Shown: positions 53,197 through 61,681 of the stretch, in pieces
How the letters are laid out: each line of letters starts with the position of its first letter
Position numbering within the stretch: position 1 is the stretch's first letter
Assembly (NCBI GenBank): GCA_965216205.1
Contig: OZ244139.1
Location: forward strand, 1,302,001 to 1,366,000
Direction of reading: 5' to 3'
Length of the DNA: 64,000 nucleotides
Origin: CADEDH01 sp965216205
Lineage (GTDB): Bacteria > Actinomycetota > Acidimicrobiia > Acidimicrobiales > SZUA-35
Position numbers and translations under genes: made by a program
Notes under the pieces: generated by a model
Database searches by the model: none
What the model saw: the letters and a program-made list of their open reading frames with translations, nothing else
Told to the model about the DNA's origin: nothing

Positions 53197-54034
53197 ATGC
53201 AGACGTGGCAGATCGGTCGATCACGAAGGTCCGGTGATCCCCGAAGCCACGCCGGAGGCGGTGCTCGACCACGGCTGGCTCCTCGGCCCCTACGCCGATC
53301 CCGAATCGGGCCGGGTGCGGTTGTCGTTCCACGCGTTCTGCATCGAGGTCGGCGACGAGAAGATCGTCGTCGACACCTGCGCCGGGAACGACAAGGTCCG
53401 CCCCAACTTCGAAGCCCTCGGCGGCCTCCAGACCGACTTTCTCGATCGGATGACCGGGGCCGGGTTCGGACCCGACGACGTCACCACCGTCATCTGCACC
53501 CATCTCCACGTCGACCACGTCGGCTGGAACACGCACCTCGTCGACGGCGAGTGGGCCCCCACCTTCCCCCGGGCCCGGTACCTGTTCGGCGAGCGGGAAT
53601 GGGACCACTGGCGGGTCGAGCCACAGGTCTATGGCGACGTCGTCGGCGACAGCATCCAACCCTGCATCGATGCCGGGCTCGCCGACCTCGTGGCCAGCGA
53701 TCTGCGGATCAACGACGCGGTGTGGTTGGAGCCGACACCGGGCCACACCCCGGGTCACCACAGCGTCCGGATCTCCTCGGGAGACGCCGACGCGGTGATC
53801 ACCGGCGACCTGTGTCACCACCCGATCCAGTTCGCCCACCCCGACTGGTCGAGCGAGCCCGACACCGACAAGCCCGCCGCCATCGAGACCCGACGTAGTT
53901 TCGCCGAGCGCTACTGCGACGACCACACGATCGTGCTCGGCACCCACTTCGGCGGCCCGTCGTGTGGTCTGCTCCGGTCGGCTGACGGCGGCGGCTGGAC
54001 GCTCGACCCCGGCGACCACCCCGACCTCACCTGA
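53197..54034 (+). CDS. Metallo-beta-lactamase-fold hydrolase (frameshift near the start)
   Basis: From about 53225 the frame is an intact MBL-fold enzyme. Zinc ligands are in CTHLHVDHVGW (HxHxDH), then TPGHTPGHHSV, ITGDLCHHP and the final GTHFGGPSCG. Behind GGGAGG, ATG 53197 opens MQTWQIG in a different frame, the usual N-terminus of these quorum-quenching-lactonase-like proteins; a one- or two-base indel between about 53215 and 53230 joins them. Without it the alternative start would be GTG 53177, giving an odd MAAGGTRCRRG beginning. The enzyme hydrolyses a lactone or ester-type substrate. The indel belongs to the frameshift-rich tract that starts at 50502. Confidence 0.75.
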
Positions 54035-54083
54035 GCGGCCGGGCGCAGGACGGCTCGCCGACCCGACCACGAGAGGAACGAGC

Positions 54084-55700
54084 ATGCACAGCGAGGACGT
54101 CGACGATCTCGGTCTCGATCTCGCCTCCGTGGCGGCCGCTCACGACCGCCTCCGGAGCCATCTTCGCACACTGGTGGCGACCGGCCTGCTCGACGATCGC
54201 GCTGCCCGTGGCCCGTCGCTGCTGCCGGGCTGGACCCGGGGCCACGTGCTCACCCACATCGCCCGCCACGCCGACTCGGTCATCAGGGCGCTGAACGGTG
54301 CTGCTCGAGGCGAGGTGGCCGCCCGGTATCCGGGAGCCCCCGGTTCCCGCGACCGGGAGATCGACGACGGGGCCGACCGGACCGTAGCCGAGCTCGTGAC
54401 CGACGTGATCGACACCAGCGCCGCGCTCGATGCGACGATCGACGCGTTGTCCGATGAGGCCTGGCGTGGTCGCTACCAGGGCCGAACCGGTGAGGCACCG
54501 ACCGTCTGGCTGCCGGCCATGCGGCGATACGAGGTCGAGCTGCACCTCGCCGACCTCGACCTGCCGGGCTTCGGGTCCGCCGACTGGTCGCAGGAGCTCC
54601 TCGACTCCGAAGCTCGGCGGCTCGGCCAGCCCGGCGCCGACGCGAGACGGGTGGCGGAGGCGAACGGTCGGCTGGGCCCCGACCCGGCAGCGTGGACCGC
54701 GGTCACCCTCGATCCCGGCTGGTGTCGACCGTTCACCGCCGACGAGGTCGACGCCATCGACCGATCACTGCACGCGTACCGGCAGGCGACCGGGGGCGTC
54801 GAGCTGACGCCCCACTCCGGCTCACAGTTCCCGACCGATGGGCTCGACGAGCTCGTCGGCGCGCTCCGGCTCCGCCTGATCGACGGCGACGGCGTGGCCG
54901 CCTTCGAGGGCTTCCCCGTCGACCGCTACGCCACCGACGAGCTCCGGGTGATCTGGTGGGGCCTGGCCAACGCCGTCGGCCATCCCCGCCCGCAGAGCCA
55001 CCGCGGCGACCTGATCGGCGACGTCCGAGACATCGGCACCGGGATCAGCGGTCGCACCGGTCGGGGCTACACCTCCAACGCCGAGCTGAACTTCCACGCC
55101 GACGCCTGCGACGTCTCGGGCCTGTTCTTCCTCCGCACTGCCCGAGAGGGCGGCGTCACCAGGATCGCCAGCTCGGTCACCACCCACGATCGGATCGCAG
55201 CCCGCCGGCCCGACCTGCTGGCCGAGCTGTACCGGCCGCTCCCGTGCTCGTGGCAGGGGAATCAGCCGGAGGGTGAGCCCGGCTGGTACCGCATCCCGGT
55301 GTTCGGGCGGGCGAACGGCCGCGTGTCGTGTGTGTACGTGCGAACCAACATCCTCCTGGCCGCCGAGAACGCAGGGGCGCCACCCCTCACCGACCGCCAG
55401 GTCGAAGCGGTGCAGCTCGTCAAGGACGTGGCGTCGGAACCGGACCTGTGGGTCGAGCGGCGCTTCGAACCGGGGGCCATGCTCTTCGTCCACAATCACA
55501 CGGTGCTCCACCTCCGCACACGCTTCGTCGACTGGGACGAACCCGAGCGGAAGCGCCACCTGCTCCGGGTGTGGCTGTCGATGCCCAACAACCGGCAGTT
55601 GCCCGAAACCTTCGGCGAGTTCTTCGGCGACCTCCGGGCCGGCGCGCTTCGAGGCGGCTACGAGAGCCGCACCGGCGACCTGATCTTCGCCACCGAGTAG
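54084..55700 (+). CDS. Fusion of mycothiol-type MDMPI_N domain and TauD/TfdA dioxygenase
   Basis: A 538-residue protein. Residues about 20-180 match the N-terminal domain of mycothiol-dependent maleylpyruvate isomerases (a DinB-like four-helix bundle): LRTLVATGLLDD, SLLPGWTRGHVLTHIARHAD, and MRRYEVELHLADLDL, with candidate metal histidines 54, 58 and 154. Residues about 255-530 form a Fe(II)/2-oxoglutarate dioxygenase of TauD type with iron ligands His338, Asp340 (NFHADACD) and His476 (NHTVLHLRTRF), and Arg495 for 2-oxoglutarate. GAGAGGAACG precedes ATG 54084. The fusion suggests a thiol-dependent and an oxidative step on one substrate. It was likely in one unit with the MBL-fold gene 49 nt upstream. 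Confidence 0.8.
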   Translation: MHSEDVDDLGLDLASVAAAHDRLRSHLRTLVATGLLDDRAARGPSLLPGWTRGHVLTHIARHADSVIRALNGAARGEVAARYPGAPGSRDREIDDGADRTVAELVTDVIDTSAALDATIDALSDEAWRGRYQGRTGEAPTVWLPAMRRYEVELHLADLDLPGFGSADWSQELLDSEARRLGQPGADARRVAEANGRLGPDPAAWTAVTLDPGWCRPFTADEVDAIDRSLHAYRQATGGVELTPHSGSQFPTDGLDELVGALRLRLIDGDGVAAFEGFPVDRYATDELRVIWWGLANAVGHPRPQSHRGDLIGDVRDIGTGISGRTGRGYTSNAELNFHADACDVSGLFFLRTAREGGVTRIASSVTTHDRIAARRPDLLAELYRPLPCSWQGNQPEGEPGWYRIPVFGRANGRVSCVYVRTNILLAAENAGAPPLTDRQVEAVQLVKDVASEPDLWVERRFEPGAMLFVHNHTVLHLRTRFVDWDEPERKRHLLRVWLSMPNNRQLPETFGEFFGDLRAGALRGGYESRTGDLIFATE

Positions 55701-55738
55701 CGGCCGAGGGGTCCGAAACCCGCCAGCAACCCGCCTCT

Positions 55739-55901
55739 GGCAGATTCTACGCGCGCCCGTGGTGCAGATCGCTGCCAGTGGTGGGTGTCGCTCGGCTTGG
55801 CAGATTTGGCGCGCGCCGGTGGTGCAGATCGCTGCCAGTGGTGGGTGTCGCTCGGCTTGGCAGATTTGGCGCGCGCCGGTGGTGCGGATCGCTGCCAGTG
55901 G
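55739..55901. repeat. 60-bp tandem repeat, 2.7 copies
   Basis: The unit beginning GGCAGATTTGGCGCGCGCC occurs at 55739, 55799 and 55859 (the last partial, to about 55901). The second and third copies are nearly identical; the first differs at several bases near its start. Each unit contains TGGCAG and CTGCCA arms and the GGCGCGCGCC palindrome. The 60-bp length keeps frame. There are no unique spacers, so it is not a CRISPR array. It fills most of the 267-bp gap between the MDMPI-TauD gene and the CoA-transferase. Confidence 0.85.
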
Positions 55902-55954
55902 TCGGAGGTGTGGCGGCGGGATGCGCCGAAGGGGCGCCTCGCGACGGCGCGAAC

Positions 55955-55960
55955 AATACT
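55955..55960 (+). promoter_or_regulatory. -10 box AATACT for a leaderless CoA-transferase transcript
   Basis: AATACT is 7 nt before ATG 55968, with no ribosome site. It supports ATG 55968 over the earlier in-frame start at 55785, which would translate the 60-bp repeats. Confidence 0.45.
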
Positions 55961-55967
55961 GGTTGGC

Positions 55968-58427
55968 ATGCTGGCGCCGTACCGGGTCCTGAACCTGTCC
56001 GACGAGCGTGGGCTGTTCTGCGCTCGCATCCTGTCCGAGCTGGGAGCCGATGTCGTCCACGTCGAACCCCCCGGCGGGTCCCCGGCCCGCCATCGAGGGC
56101 CGCGAGCCGGAGGTGGTGTCGGCGGCGATGCCGACGATGATCTCGACCCGGAGCGATCGATCACCTGGTGGGCCATGGCACGGGGCACCCGCAGCGTGGC
56201 CCTCGACCTCGACGAGCCCGGCGACCGCCGTTCGCTCGAGGGCCTGGTGGTGGGGGCCGACGTGCTGATCGAGTCGGCCGACCCGGGGCACTGGGAAGCC
56301 CGCGGGCTCGGCTACGAGACATTGGCCGAGGTCAACCCCCGACTGGTGTGGGTGTCGATCACGCCGTTCGGGTCCGATGGTCCCAAGGCGGACTACGCGG
56401 CGACCGACCTGATCGTGCAGGCCGCCTCGGGAGCGATGACGCTCACCGGGGCCGGCGACCGGCGGCCGCTGCGGGCCTCAGCCGTCCCCGCCTGGACCCA
56501 CGCCGGGGCGGAAGCGGCCGGCGGTGCGTTGATCGCGCTCCGGGAGGCCCAGCACTCCGGTCGGGGTCAGCGGGTCGAGGTGTCGGCCCAGCGGGCGACG
56601 AACCTCACCGCCCAGTTCTCGCTCCCGGCGGTCGCCGTCGGTCACCGGCGGATCACCCGGGCCGGCGGATTCAGCCTGCAGGGTGTCGACTTCCCGTTCA
56701 TCTGGGCCACAGCCGACGGGTACGTGTCGCTCACGCTCGCCATCGACCCCCTGAACAAGCCCTTCCTCGACCGGCTCCTCGCCTTCATGGCCGAGGAGGG
56801 GCATGGGGCCGAGGGTGTGACCGACCGCGACTGGGTGGTGCACCTCCGCTCGATCCGATCGGGTGATGCGCCAACGACGGACCTGGTGACGCTGCGCGAG
56901 GCGGTCGCAGCGTTCGTGGCCACCAGGACGAAGGCCGATCTCTTCGCCGCCGCCCTCGACCGCAAGCTGCTCCTCGTGCCGGTGGCGGACTTCGACGATC
57001 TCTACCGCAGCGACCAGCTCGGACACCGTCGGTTCTGGACCGACGAGCGCCTGCCCGACGGCTCCGATGCCCTCCTGCCCGACCACCTCGTCCGCTCCAC
57101 CCTCACCCCCGACCGGGCTCGTGAACCGGCACCGGCGGTCGGCGCCCACAACGCTGTGGTGCTGTCGGAGCCCCGGCGGGTGACGCCCGATCCGGTCGGG
57201 CCGATCGACGCGCCGCTCGCCGGCATCAAGGTGCTCGACATGATGTGGGTCATGGCCGGACCCACCAGCACCGGGGTCCTGGGTCAGTACGGGGCAACGG
57301 TGGTGAAGGTGGAGAACGAGGCCCGGATGGACACGGCCCGCCTCCTGGCCCCGTGGTATGGCGGCAAGGCGGGCAAGGAGCGGTCGCTCGGGTTCGGGTC
57401 GATCAACGTCAACAAGCTCAGCGTGACCGTCGATCCGAACACCGCCGAAGGGCGGGAGGTGATCCTCGACCTCGTGCGATGGGCCGACGTGGTGACCGAA
57501 TCGTTCTCACCGAAGGCGATGCGGGGCTGGGGGCTCGACTACGACTCCCTACGAGCGGTCAAGCCGGACCTGATCATGCTCAGCTCCTGCCTCATGGGTC
57601 AGGACGGCCCCCACGCCACCGTCGCCGGCTATGGCACGATGGGCAGCGCCGCAGCCGGGCTCGTCCCGCCCACCGGGTGGGCCGACCGCGCTCCCAGCGG
57701 CCCCTACGGCGCCTACACCGACTACTGCGCCCCCCGCATCAGCGTGGCCGCCCTCCTCGCCGCGATCGACCACCGCGACCGCACTGGCGAAGGCCAGTAC
57801 CTCGACCAGTCGCAGGTGGAATCGACGCTCAACTACGCAGCTCCCGCCATTCTCGACCATCAGGTCAACGGCACGGCCTGGGATCGGCTGGGCAACACCG
57901 ATCCCGACCTGTTCCCCCACGACGCCTACCCGTCGGCTGGCGACGACGAGTGGGTGGCCATCGCCTGCCGTCACGACGACGACTGGCGGAACCTGTGTCG
58001 GGTGGTCGGCTGCGACGGGTGGGCCGGCTGGGATCTCGCCACCCGCCGAGACCGGGCGCCCGACATCGACCGGGCGTTGAGCGGGTGGACGGCGACGAGG
58101 TCACCCCGTGCCGCGGAGGCCGAGCTGCAGGCGGCGGGCGTGCCCGCCCACAGCGTGCTCCACGCCGAGGCGCCACCCGACCCCCAGCTCGAGCACCTGC
58201 AGCACCTCGTCGAGGTCGACCACGTCGAGTTCGGGGCCCGGCCGATCGAGCGCACCAGGATCCAGCTCACCCGGACCCCGCCGACACCGACCCACGTCCC
58301 CAAGATCGGCCAACACACCGAGCGGGTCCTTGGCGGGATCCTGGGCTACGACGATGCACGAATCGACGCGCTCCGGGCCGCCGGTGCCCTCGGCACTGCA
58401 CGGAAGCGGTCGCAAGGCGATGGCTGA
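55968..58427 (+). CDS. Double-domain family III CoA-transferase
   Basis: An 819-residue protein made of two CaiB/BaiF domains (about 1-400 and 415-815). The first has YRVLNLSDERGLFCARILSELGADVVHVEPPGG but, where the catalytic aspartate is expected, reads AVPAWTHAGAEAAGG without one. The second has IKVLDMMWVMAGPTSTGVLGQYGA and SGPYGAYTDYCAPRISVAALLAAI with the aspartate in YTDY. This resembles heteromeric CoA-transferases with one active and one inactive subunit, here in one chain. It moves CoA between acids in the cytoplasm. It overlaps the next CoA-transferase gene by 8 bases. Confidence 0.85.
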   Translation: MLAPYRVLNLSDERGLFCARILSELGADVVHVEPPGGSPARHRGPRAGGGVGGDADDDLDPERSITWWAMARGTRSVALDLDEPGDRRSLEGLVVGADVLIESADPGHWEARGLGYETLAEVNPRLVWVSITPFGSDGPKADYAATDLIVQAASGAMTLTGAGDRRPLRASAVPAWTHAGAEAAGGALIALREAQHSGRGQRVEVSAQRATNLTAQFSLPAVAVGHRRITRAGGFSLQGVDFPFIWATADGYVSLTLAIDPLNKPFLDRLLAFMAEEGHGAEGVTDRDWVVHLRSIRSGDAPTTDLVTLREAVAAFVATRTKADLFAAALDRKLLLVPVADFDDLYRSDQLGHRRFWTDERLPDGSDALLPDHLVRSTLTPDRAREPAPAVGAHNAVVLSEPRRVTPDPVGPIDAPLAGIKVLDMMWVMAGPTSTGVLGQYGATVVKVENEARMDTARLLAPWYGGKAGKERSLGFGSINVNKLSVTVDPNTAEGREVILDLVRWADVVTESFSPKAMRGWGLDYDSLRAVKPDLIMLSSCLMGQDGPHATVAGYGTMGSAAAGLVPPTGWADRAPSGPYGAYTDYCAPRISVAALLAAIDHRDRTGEGQYLDQSQVESTLNYAAPAILDHQVNGTAWDRLGNTDPDLFPHDAYPSAGDDEWVAIACRHDDDWRNLCRVVGCDGWAGWDLATRRDRAPDIDRALSGWTATRSPRAAEAELQAAGVPAHSVLHAEAPPDPQLEHLQHLVEVDHVEFGARPIERTRIQLTRTPPTPTHVPKIGQHTERVLGGILGYDDARIDALRAAGALGTARKRSQGDG

Positions 58428-59715
58428 GCCCTCCGCCGCCGAGCGCCTGGAGCACGGTCCGCTCACCGGCATGACGGTCGTCGACATGACCGTGGCGGTC
58501 CAGGGACCACACGCCGGCGCCTACCTCGCCGACATGGGGGCCGAGGTGATCCACGTGGAACCACCGGGCGGTGAGCTGAACCGGTACTTCCGGGGGTCGA
58601 ACTTCCACCACGGCATGGAGGTGATGAGCTCCCAGTTCGCGGCAATGAACCGGGGGAAGCGGGCGCTCGAGATCGACGGCCACACCGAGCTCGGGCGGGA
58701 GGTCCTGCACCGCCTCGCGGCCGGTGCCGACGTGTTCGTGACGAACTACCGGGCCGAGGCGCTCGACCGGATGGGGCTGAGCTACGGGCACCTCGCCAGG
58801 CTGAACCCCCGGCTGGTGTACGCCCGGGTGTCCGGCTTCGGCCCGCGGGGACCCGACGCCAACAAGGCGATGCTCGACGGGGCGGCCCAGGCCCGGGGTG
58901 GGCTCGCAGCCATCTCCGGTCCCGCCGATGGCCCGCCGACCCCGCCGGGCGCCGCCATCGCCGACCACTCCGGCGCGATGCAACTGACCCTCGGGATCAT
59001 GACCGCGCTGCTGGCCCGCGAGCGCACCGGGCGGGGACAGGAGGTCAACACCTCATCGCTCGGCGCCCTGATGTGGGTGCAGGCGTGGGAGATCGCCCAC
59101 TCGGGCATGGCCGACGAGCCGGTGACCCGGCAGGGCCAGCACCACCCGAGCGTGATGGGCCCCTACGGCGTATACCTCACGAGCGACGGCGGTGCGATCC
59201 TGTTCGTGGTGGCGCAGGCCGACGACGCCTGGGACGAGTTCTGGGTGTTCGCGGGCAGGCCCGAGATCGTGCTCGACGAGCGGTGGAACACGGCGGCCAA
59301 GCGGATCGGCTCGCGGGGGAGCGACGACGGCCTGGCGGAGATCCGGGCCGTGATGCGGGAGGTGTTCGCCGAGCACACCACCGCCGAATGGCTCGAGTTC
59401 CTGGAAGGGCAGCCCGAGATCATCTGGGAGCGGGTGCGGGGCTACGACGACGTGCTGGCCGACCCCCAGGCCGCGGCCAACGGGTACCTCGCCGAGATCG
59501 ATGTGCCCGGGTACGGGCCAGCGCGGGTCGTCACCAACGTGGTCCATCTCAGCGACACCCCCGGTGGCGGCATCCGTCGCCGGCCCCCGCTGCTGGGGGA
59601 GCACACCGCGGCGATCATGAAGGACCTCGGGTTCGCCGAGGCCGAGATCGCCGAAGCCCTCGAACACGTGGCCGGTGCTGCCGACGAGACGATCGCCTTG
59701 GTCCTCGACGACTGA
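58420..59715 (+). CDS. Family III CoA-transferase (CaiB/BaiF type)
   Basis: A 431-residue single-domain CoA-transferase. VVDMTVAVQGPHAGAYLADMGAEVIHVEPPGG and FVTNYRAEALDRMGLSY are typical, and the catalytic aspartate lies in AAIADHSGAMQLTLGIMTALLARE. ATG 58420 overlaps the stop of the double CoA-transferase, so both are made together and may act in sequence or as a complex. The acids they activate are unknown. A long inverted repeat follows the stop and probably terminates transcription. Confidence 0.87.
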   Translation: MAEPSAAERLEHGPLTGMTVVDMTVAVQGPHAGAYLADMGAEVIHVEPPGGELNRYFRGSNFHHGMEVMSSQFAAMNRGKRALEIDGHTELGREVLHRLAAGADVFVTNYRAEALDRMGLSYGHLARLNPRLVYARVSGFGPRGPDANKAMLDGAAQARGGLAAISGPADGPPTPPGAAIADHSGAMQLTLGIMTALLARERTGRGQEVNTSSLGALMWVQAWEIAHSGMADEPVTRQGQHHPSVMGPYGVYLTSDGGAILFVVAQADDAWDEFWVFAGRPEIVLDERWNTAAKRIGSRGSDDGLAEIRAVMREVFAEHTTAEWLEFLEGQPEIIWERVRGYDDVLADPQAAANGYLAEIDVPGYGPARVVTNVVHLSDTPGGGIRRRPPLLGEHTAAIMKDLGFAEAEIAEALEHVAGAADETIALVLDD

Positions 59716-59742
59716 GGGGACCTGGCGACGGTGGCGTCCGGT

Positions 59743-59806
59743 GCGTGCCGACGCCGAGGGAAGGGAGAGACCCGGGCTGTGGGTACAACCGACGGCGTCG
59801 GCACGC
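59743..59806. terminator. Inverted repeat with 14-bp perfect arms between convergent genes
   Basis: GCGTGCCGACGCCG (59743-59756) and CGGCGTCGGCACGC (59793-59806) are exact complements around a 36-nt loop. It sits between the CoA-transferase stop (59715) and the stop of the convergent sugar-dehydrogenase-like gene (59825), as a bidirectional terminator would. No U-tract is present. Confidence 0.6.
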
Positions 59807-59824
59807 TGATCTCGGCAGGCTGGC

Positions 59825-61573
59825 TCAATCCTCCTGGAGCTGTCCCCGGATCTCGCCGCTGCGCACGTTCTCGGTGTGCACGTTGACGTAGTAACCCGCC
59901 GGGTTCCGAGCGATCGCTCGGATCAAGGTCGGGTCGACGTCGGTGACGCAGCCCTCGAAGTCGGCGCTGTCCACCCCGAGGTTCACCACCACCGGGCCGT
60001 TCACGCCGGCAGCGCCGACGTGGATGTGACCGGCGACGACATCGCTCGACAGGCCTTCGGCCTCGATCTCCACGCACACCTCGCCGCGCCGCGGATCGAG
60101 CTCCACCTCGGCCTCGCCGGTAGCCCCGGTGTCCACCGGCGGGACCTCGTTGGCCGAGGAGAGATCCGCCTCCAGGTCGGTCTTGCGGTTGTCGACCCGC
60201 ACGAAGGCGAACACTTGACCCGTGTTCCCCACCGGGGTGAACCCCTGCTGACCCATCACGTACAGCTCGCCCCTGCGGTCCTGGCCGAACCCGGTGACGA
60301 ACATGTTGACCGGACCGCTGGCCGGCACGAGCGCCGCGAGTTGCCCGTCCCGGTCGATGTGGAAGAGTCGACCCTGGGGGCCGGCGAAGCTTGCGGTGAA
60401 GTCACCGAACACGTAGGTGTCGCGCAGGTCCTTCACCCGGTTGCCCCGGTACACGAAGCCGCCCGTCACCGAAACGCCCTCGTCGTGGTCGTACTGGGCG
60501 ATCGGGTCGATCAGGCCAGCGGGAGCCCCCGGCGAGTCGGCGGTGGTGAAGCCCGGCCCGTCGCCGTTCATGTCGAACAGGAACGTGCCCTCCTTGATCG
60601 GCCAGCCGTAGTTGCCGCCGCTGACAACCACGTCGATCTCCTCGATGTCGTTCTGGCCGACGTCGGCTGCGTAGAGGTCGCCCGTCTCGGTGTCGAACGA
60701 CATCCGGAACGGGTTCCGGAACCCGTAGGCGAAGATCTCGTCGGCGCCGGTCGCGCCCACGAACGGGTTGTCGGCGGGAACGCCGTACTGGCCGTTGGCG
60801 CTGTTCGAACCGGTGGGATCGATCCTGAGGATCTTCCCCAGCACGTTTCCTTCGGACAGGTCCTGACCGTTGCCCCCGTCGGCATGGCCGGCACCCTGGT
60901 CGTCGGCGCTGCCGCCGTCGCCGAGGGCGATGTAGAGCATGTCATCGGGCCCGAAGGCGAGGTCGCCGCCGTTGTGGTTGAACTGCGGCTGCTCGATCCG
61001 CATCACCACGCGCGAGCTGTCCGGGTCGACGGTCGACTCGGCCCGCTTCGGGTCGTCGACCCGCCACTCTCGGATCACGCTCAGGCTCGCGTTTGATTGG
61101 CGAGGCTCGTCGTCGGCGAGGGTGGTGAAGTCCGGGGCTCCCGATTCGAGCGGTTCGGAGGTGTAGGTGTAGACCAGACCGTTCCGGCGGTAGTCCGGGT
61201 GGAAGGCCAGTCCCAGGAACCCGCGTTCGTCGAAGCTGCCCGGTCCGAACGCGCCGAGCGGCACCAGGAGATCGGCGCCGCTGGGCCCGACGTCGAGGAA
61301 GGTGAACGAGTCGGGCACGCCGCCGCCGTTCGACCGGAGGTCGATTGCGGTGACGGTGCCGACCTGGTCGACCACGAACAACTGCCGGTTGTTGCCCGGG
61401 GCGTGCGTGCCGAGCAACGGCGTGGTGAAGCCGTCGGCGACGAGTTGGAGCTCGAACTCCGCGTCGCTCGCCGGGACGGGCTCCGGTATCGGATCGCCGT
61501 GGTCGGCGGAGGCTGGCGATGCCAGCCCGATCATGATGACGAACGCAATGACGATTGGCACTGCTCGGCGCAT
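59825..61573 (-). CDS. Secreted PQQ-type sugar dehydrogenase-like propeller with CHRD domain
   Basis: A 582-residue exported protein with signal peptide (VPIVIAFVIMIGLASPASA, cleavage near residue 23). The main part (about 40-455) is a glucose/sorbosone-dehydrogenase-like propeller: RGFLGLAFHPDYRRNGLVYTYTS, FNHNGGDLAFGPDDMLYIALGDGG, EIFAYGFRNPFRMSFD, DVGQNDIEEIDVV and NYGWP. These match soluble PQQ-dependent aldose dehydrogenases, including calcium and PQQ-contact histidine and arginine regions. A CHRD domain (about 465-580) follows, with LSSANEVPPVDTGATG, HIHVGAAGVNGPVVV and NVHTENVRSGEIRGQL. It probably oxidises sugars or alcohols outside the cell; the CHRD unit may anchor it. GGGGGA precedes ATG 61573. 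Confidence 0.87.
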   Translation of the reverse strand: MRRAVPIVIAFVIMIGLASPASADHGDPIPEPVPASDAEFELQLVADGFTTPLLGTHAPGNNRQLFVVDQVGTVTAIDLRSNGGGVPDSFTFLDVGPSGADLLVPLGAFGPGSFDERGFLGLAFHPDYRRNGLVYTYTSEPLESGAPDFTTLADDEPRQSNASLSVIREWRVDDPKRAESTVDPDSSRVVMRIEQPQFNHNGGDLAFGPDDMLYIALGDGGSADDQGAGHADGGNGQDLSEGNVLGKILRIDPTGSNSANGQYGVPADNPFVGATGADEIFAYGFRNPFRMSFDTETGDLYAADVGQNDIEEIDVVVSGGNYGWPIKEGTFLFDMNGDGPGFTTADSPGAPAGLIDPIAQYDHDEGVSVTGGFVYRGNRVKDLRDTYVFGDFTASFAGPQGRLFHIDRDGQLAALVPASGPVNMFVTGFGQDRRGELYVMGQQGFTPVGNTGQVFAFVRVDNRKTDLEADLSSANEVPPVDTGATGEAEVELDPRRGEVCVEIEAEGLSSDVVAGHIHVGAAGVNGPVVVNLGVDSADFEGCVTDVDPTLIRAIARNPAGYYVNVHTENVRSGEIRGQLQED

Positions 61574-61630
61574 CTCGGTCCCCCTACTGGTCGTGTCGCG
61601 ACCCGTGTCGGTCCGACCAGCGGGAACCTA

Positions 61631-61644
61631 CTAAAACTTTTTAG
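61631..61644. promoter_or_regulatory. AT-rich palindrome CTAAAA-CT-TTTTAG
   Basis: Perfect 6-bp arms around a 2-bp centre, in an unusually AT-rich patch of the 108-bp gap upstream of the secreted dehydrogenase-like gene (58 bp before its ATG 61573). It may be an operator or part of that gene's promoter. Confidence 0.4.
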
Positions 61645-61681
61645 GAAAAGCGACGGTTGTCCGGGCCCGCCTGCCGTGGGG

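Noticed and set aside
55739..55901. CRISPR array
   Set aside because: The 60-bp units abut directly with no unique spacers and no cas genes are present.
55785..55967. N-terminal extension of the double CoA-transferase through the repeats
   Set aside because: It would add a 20-residue repeat peptide without homology; a -10 box and the normal domain start support ATG 55968.
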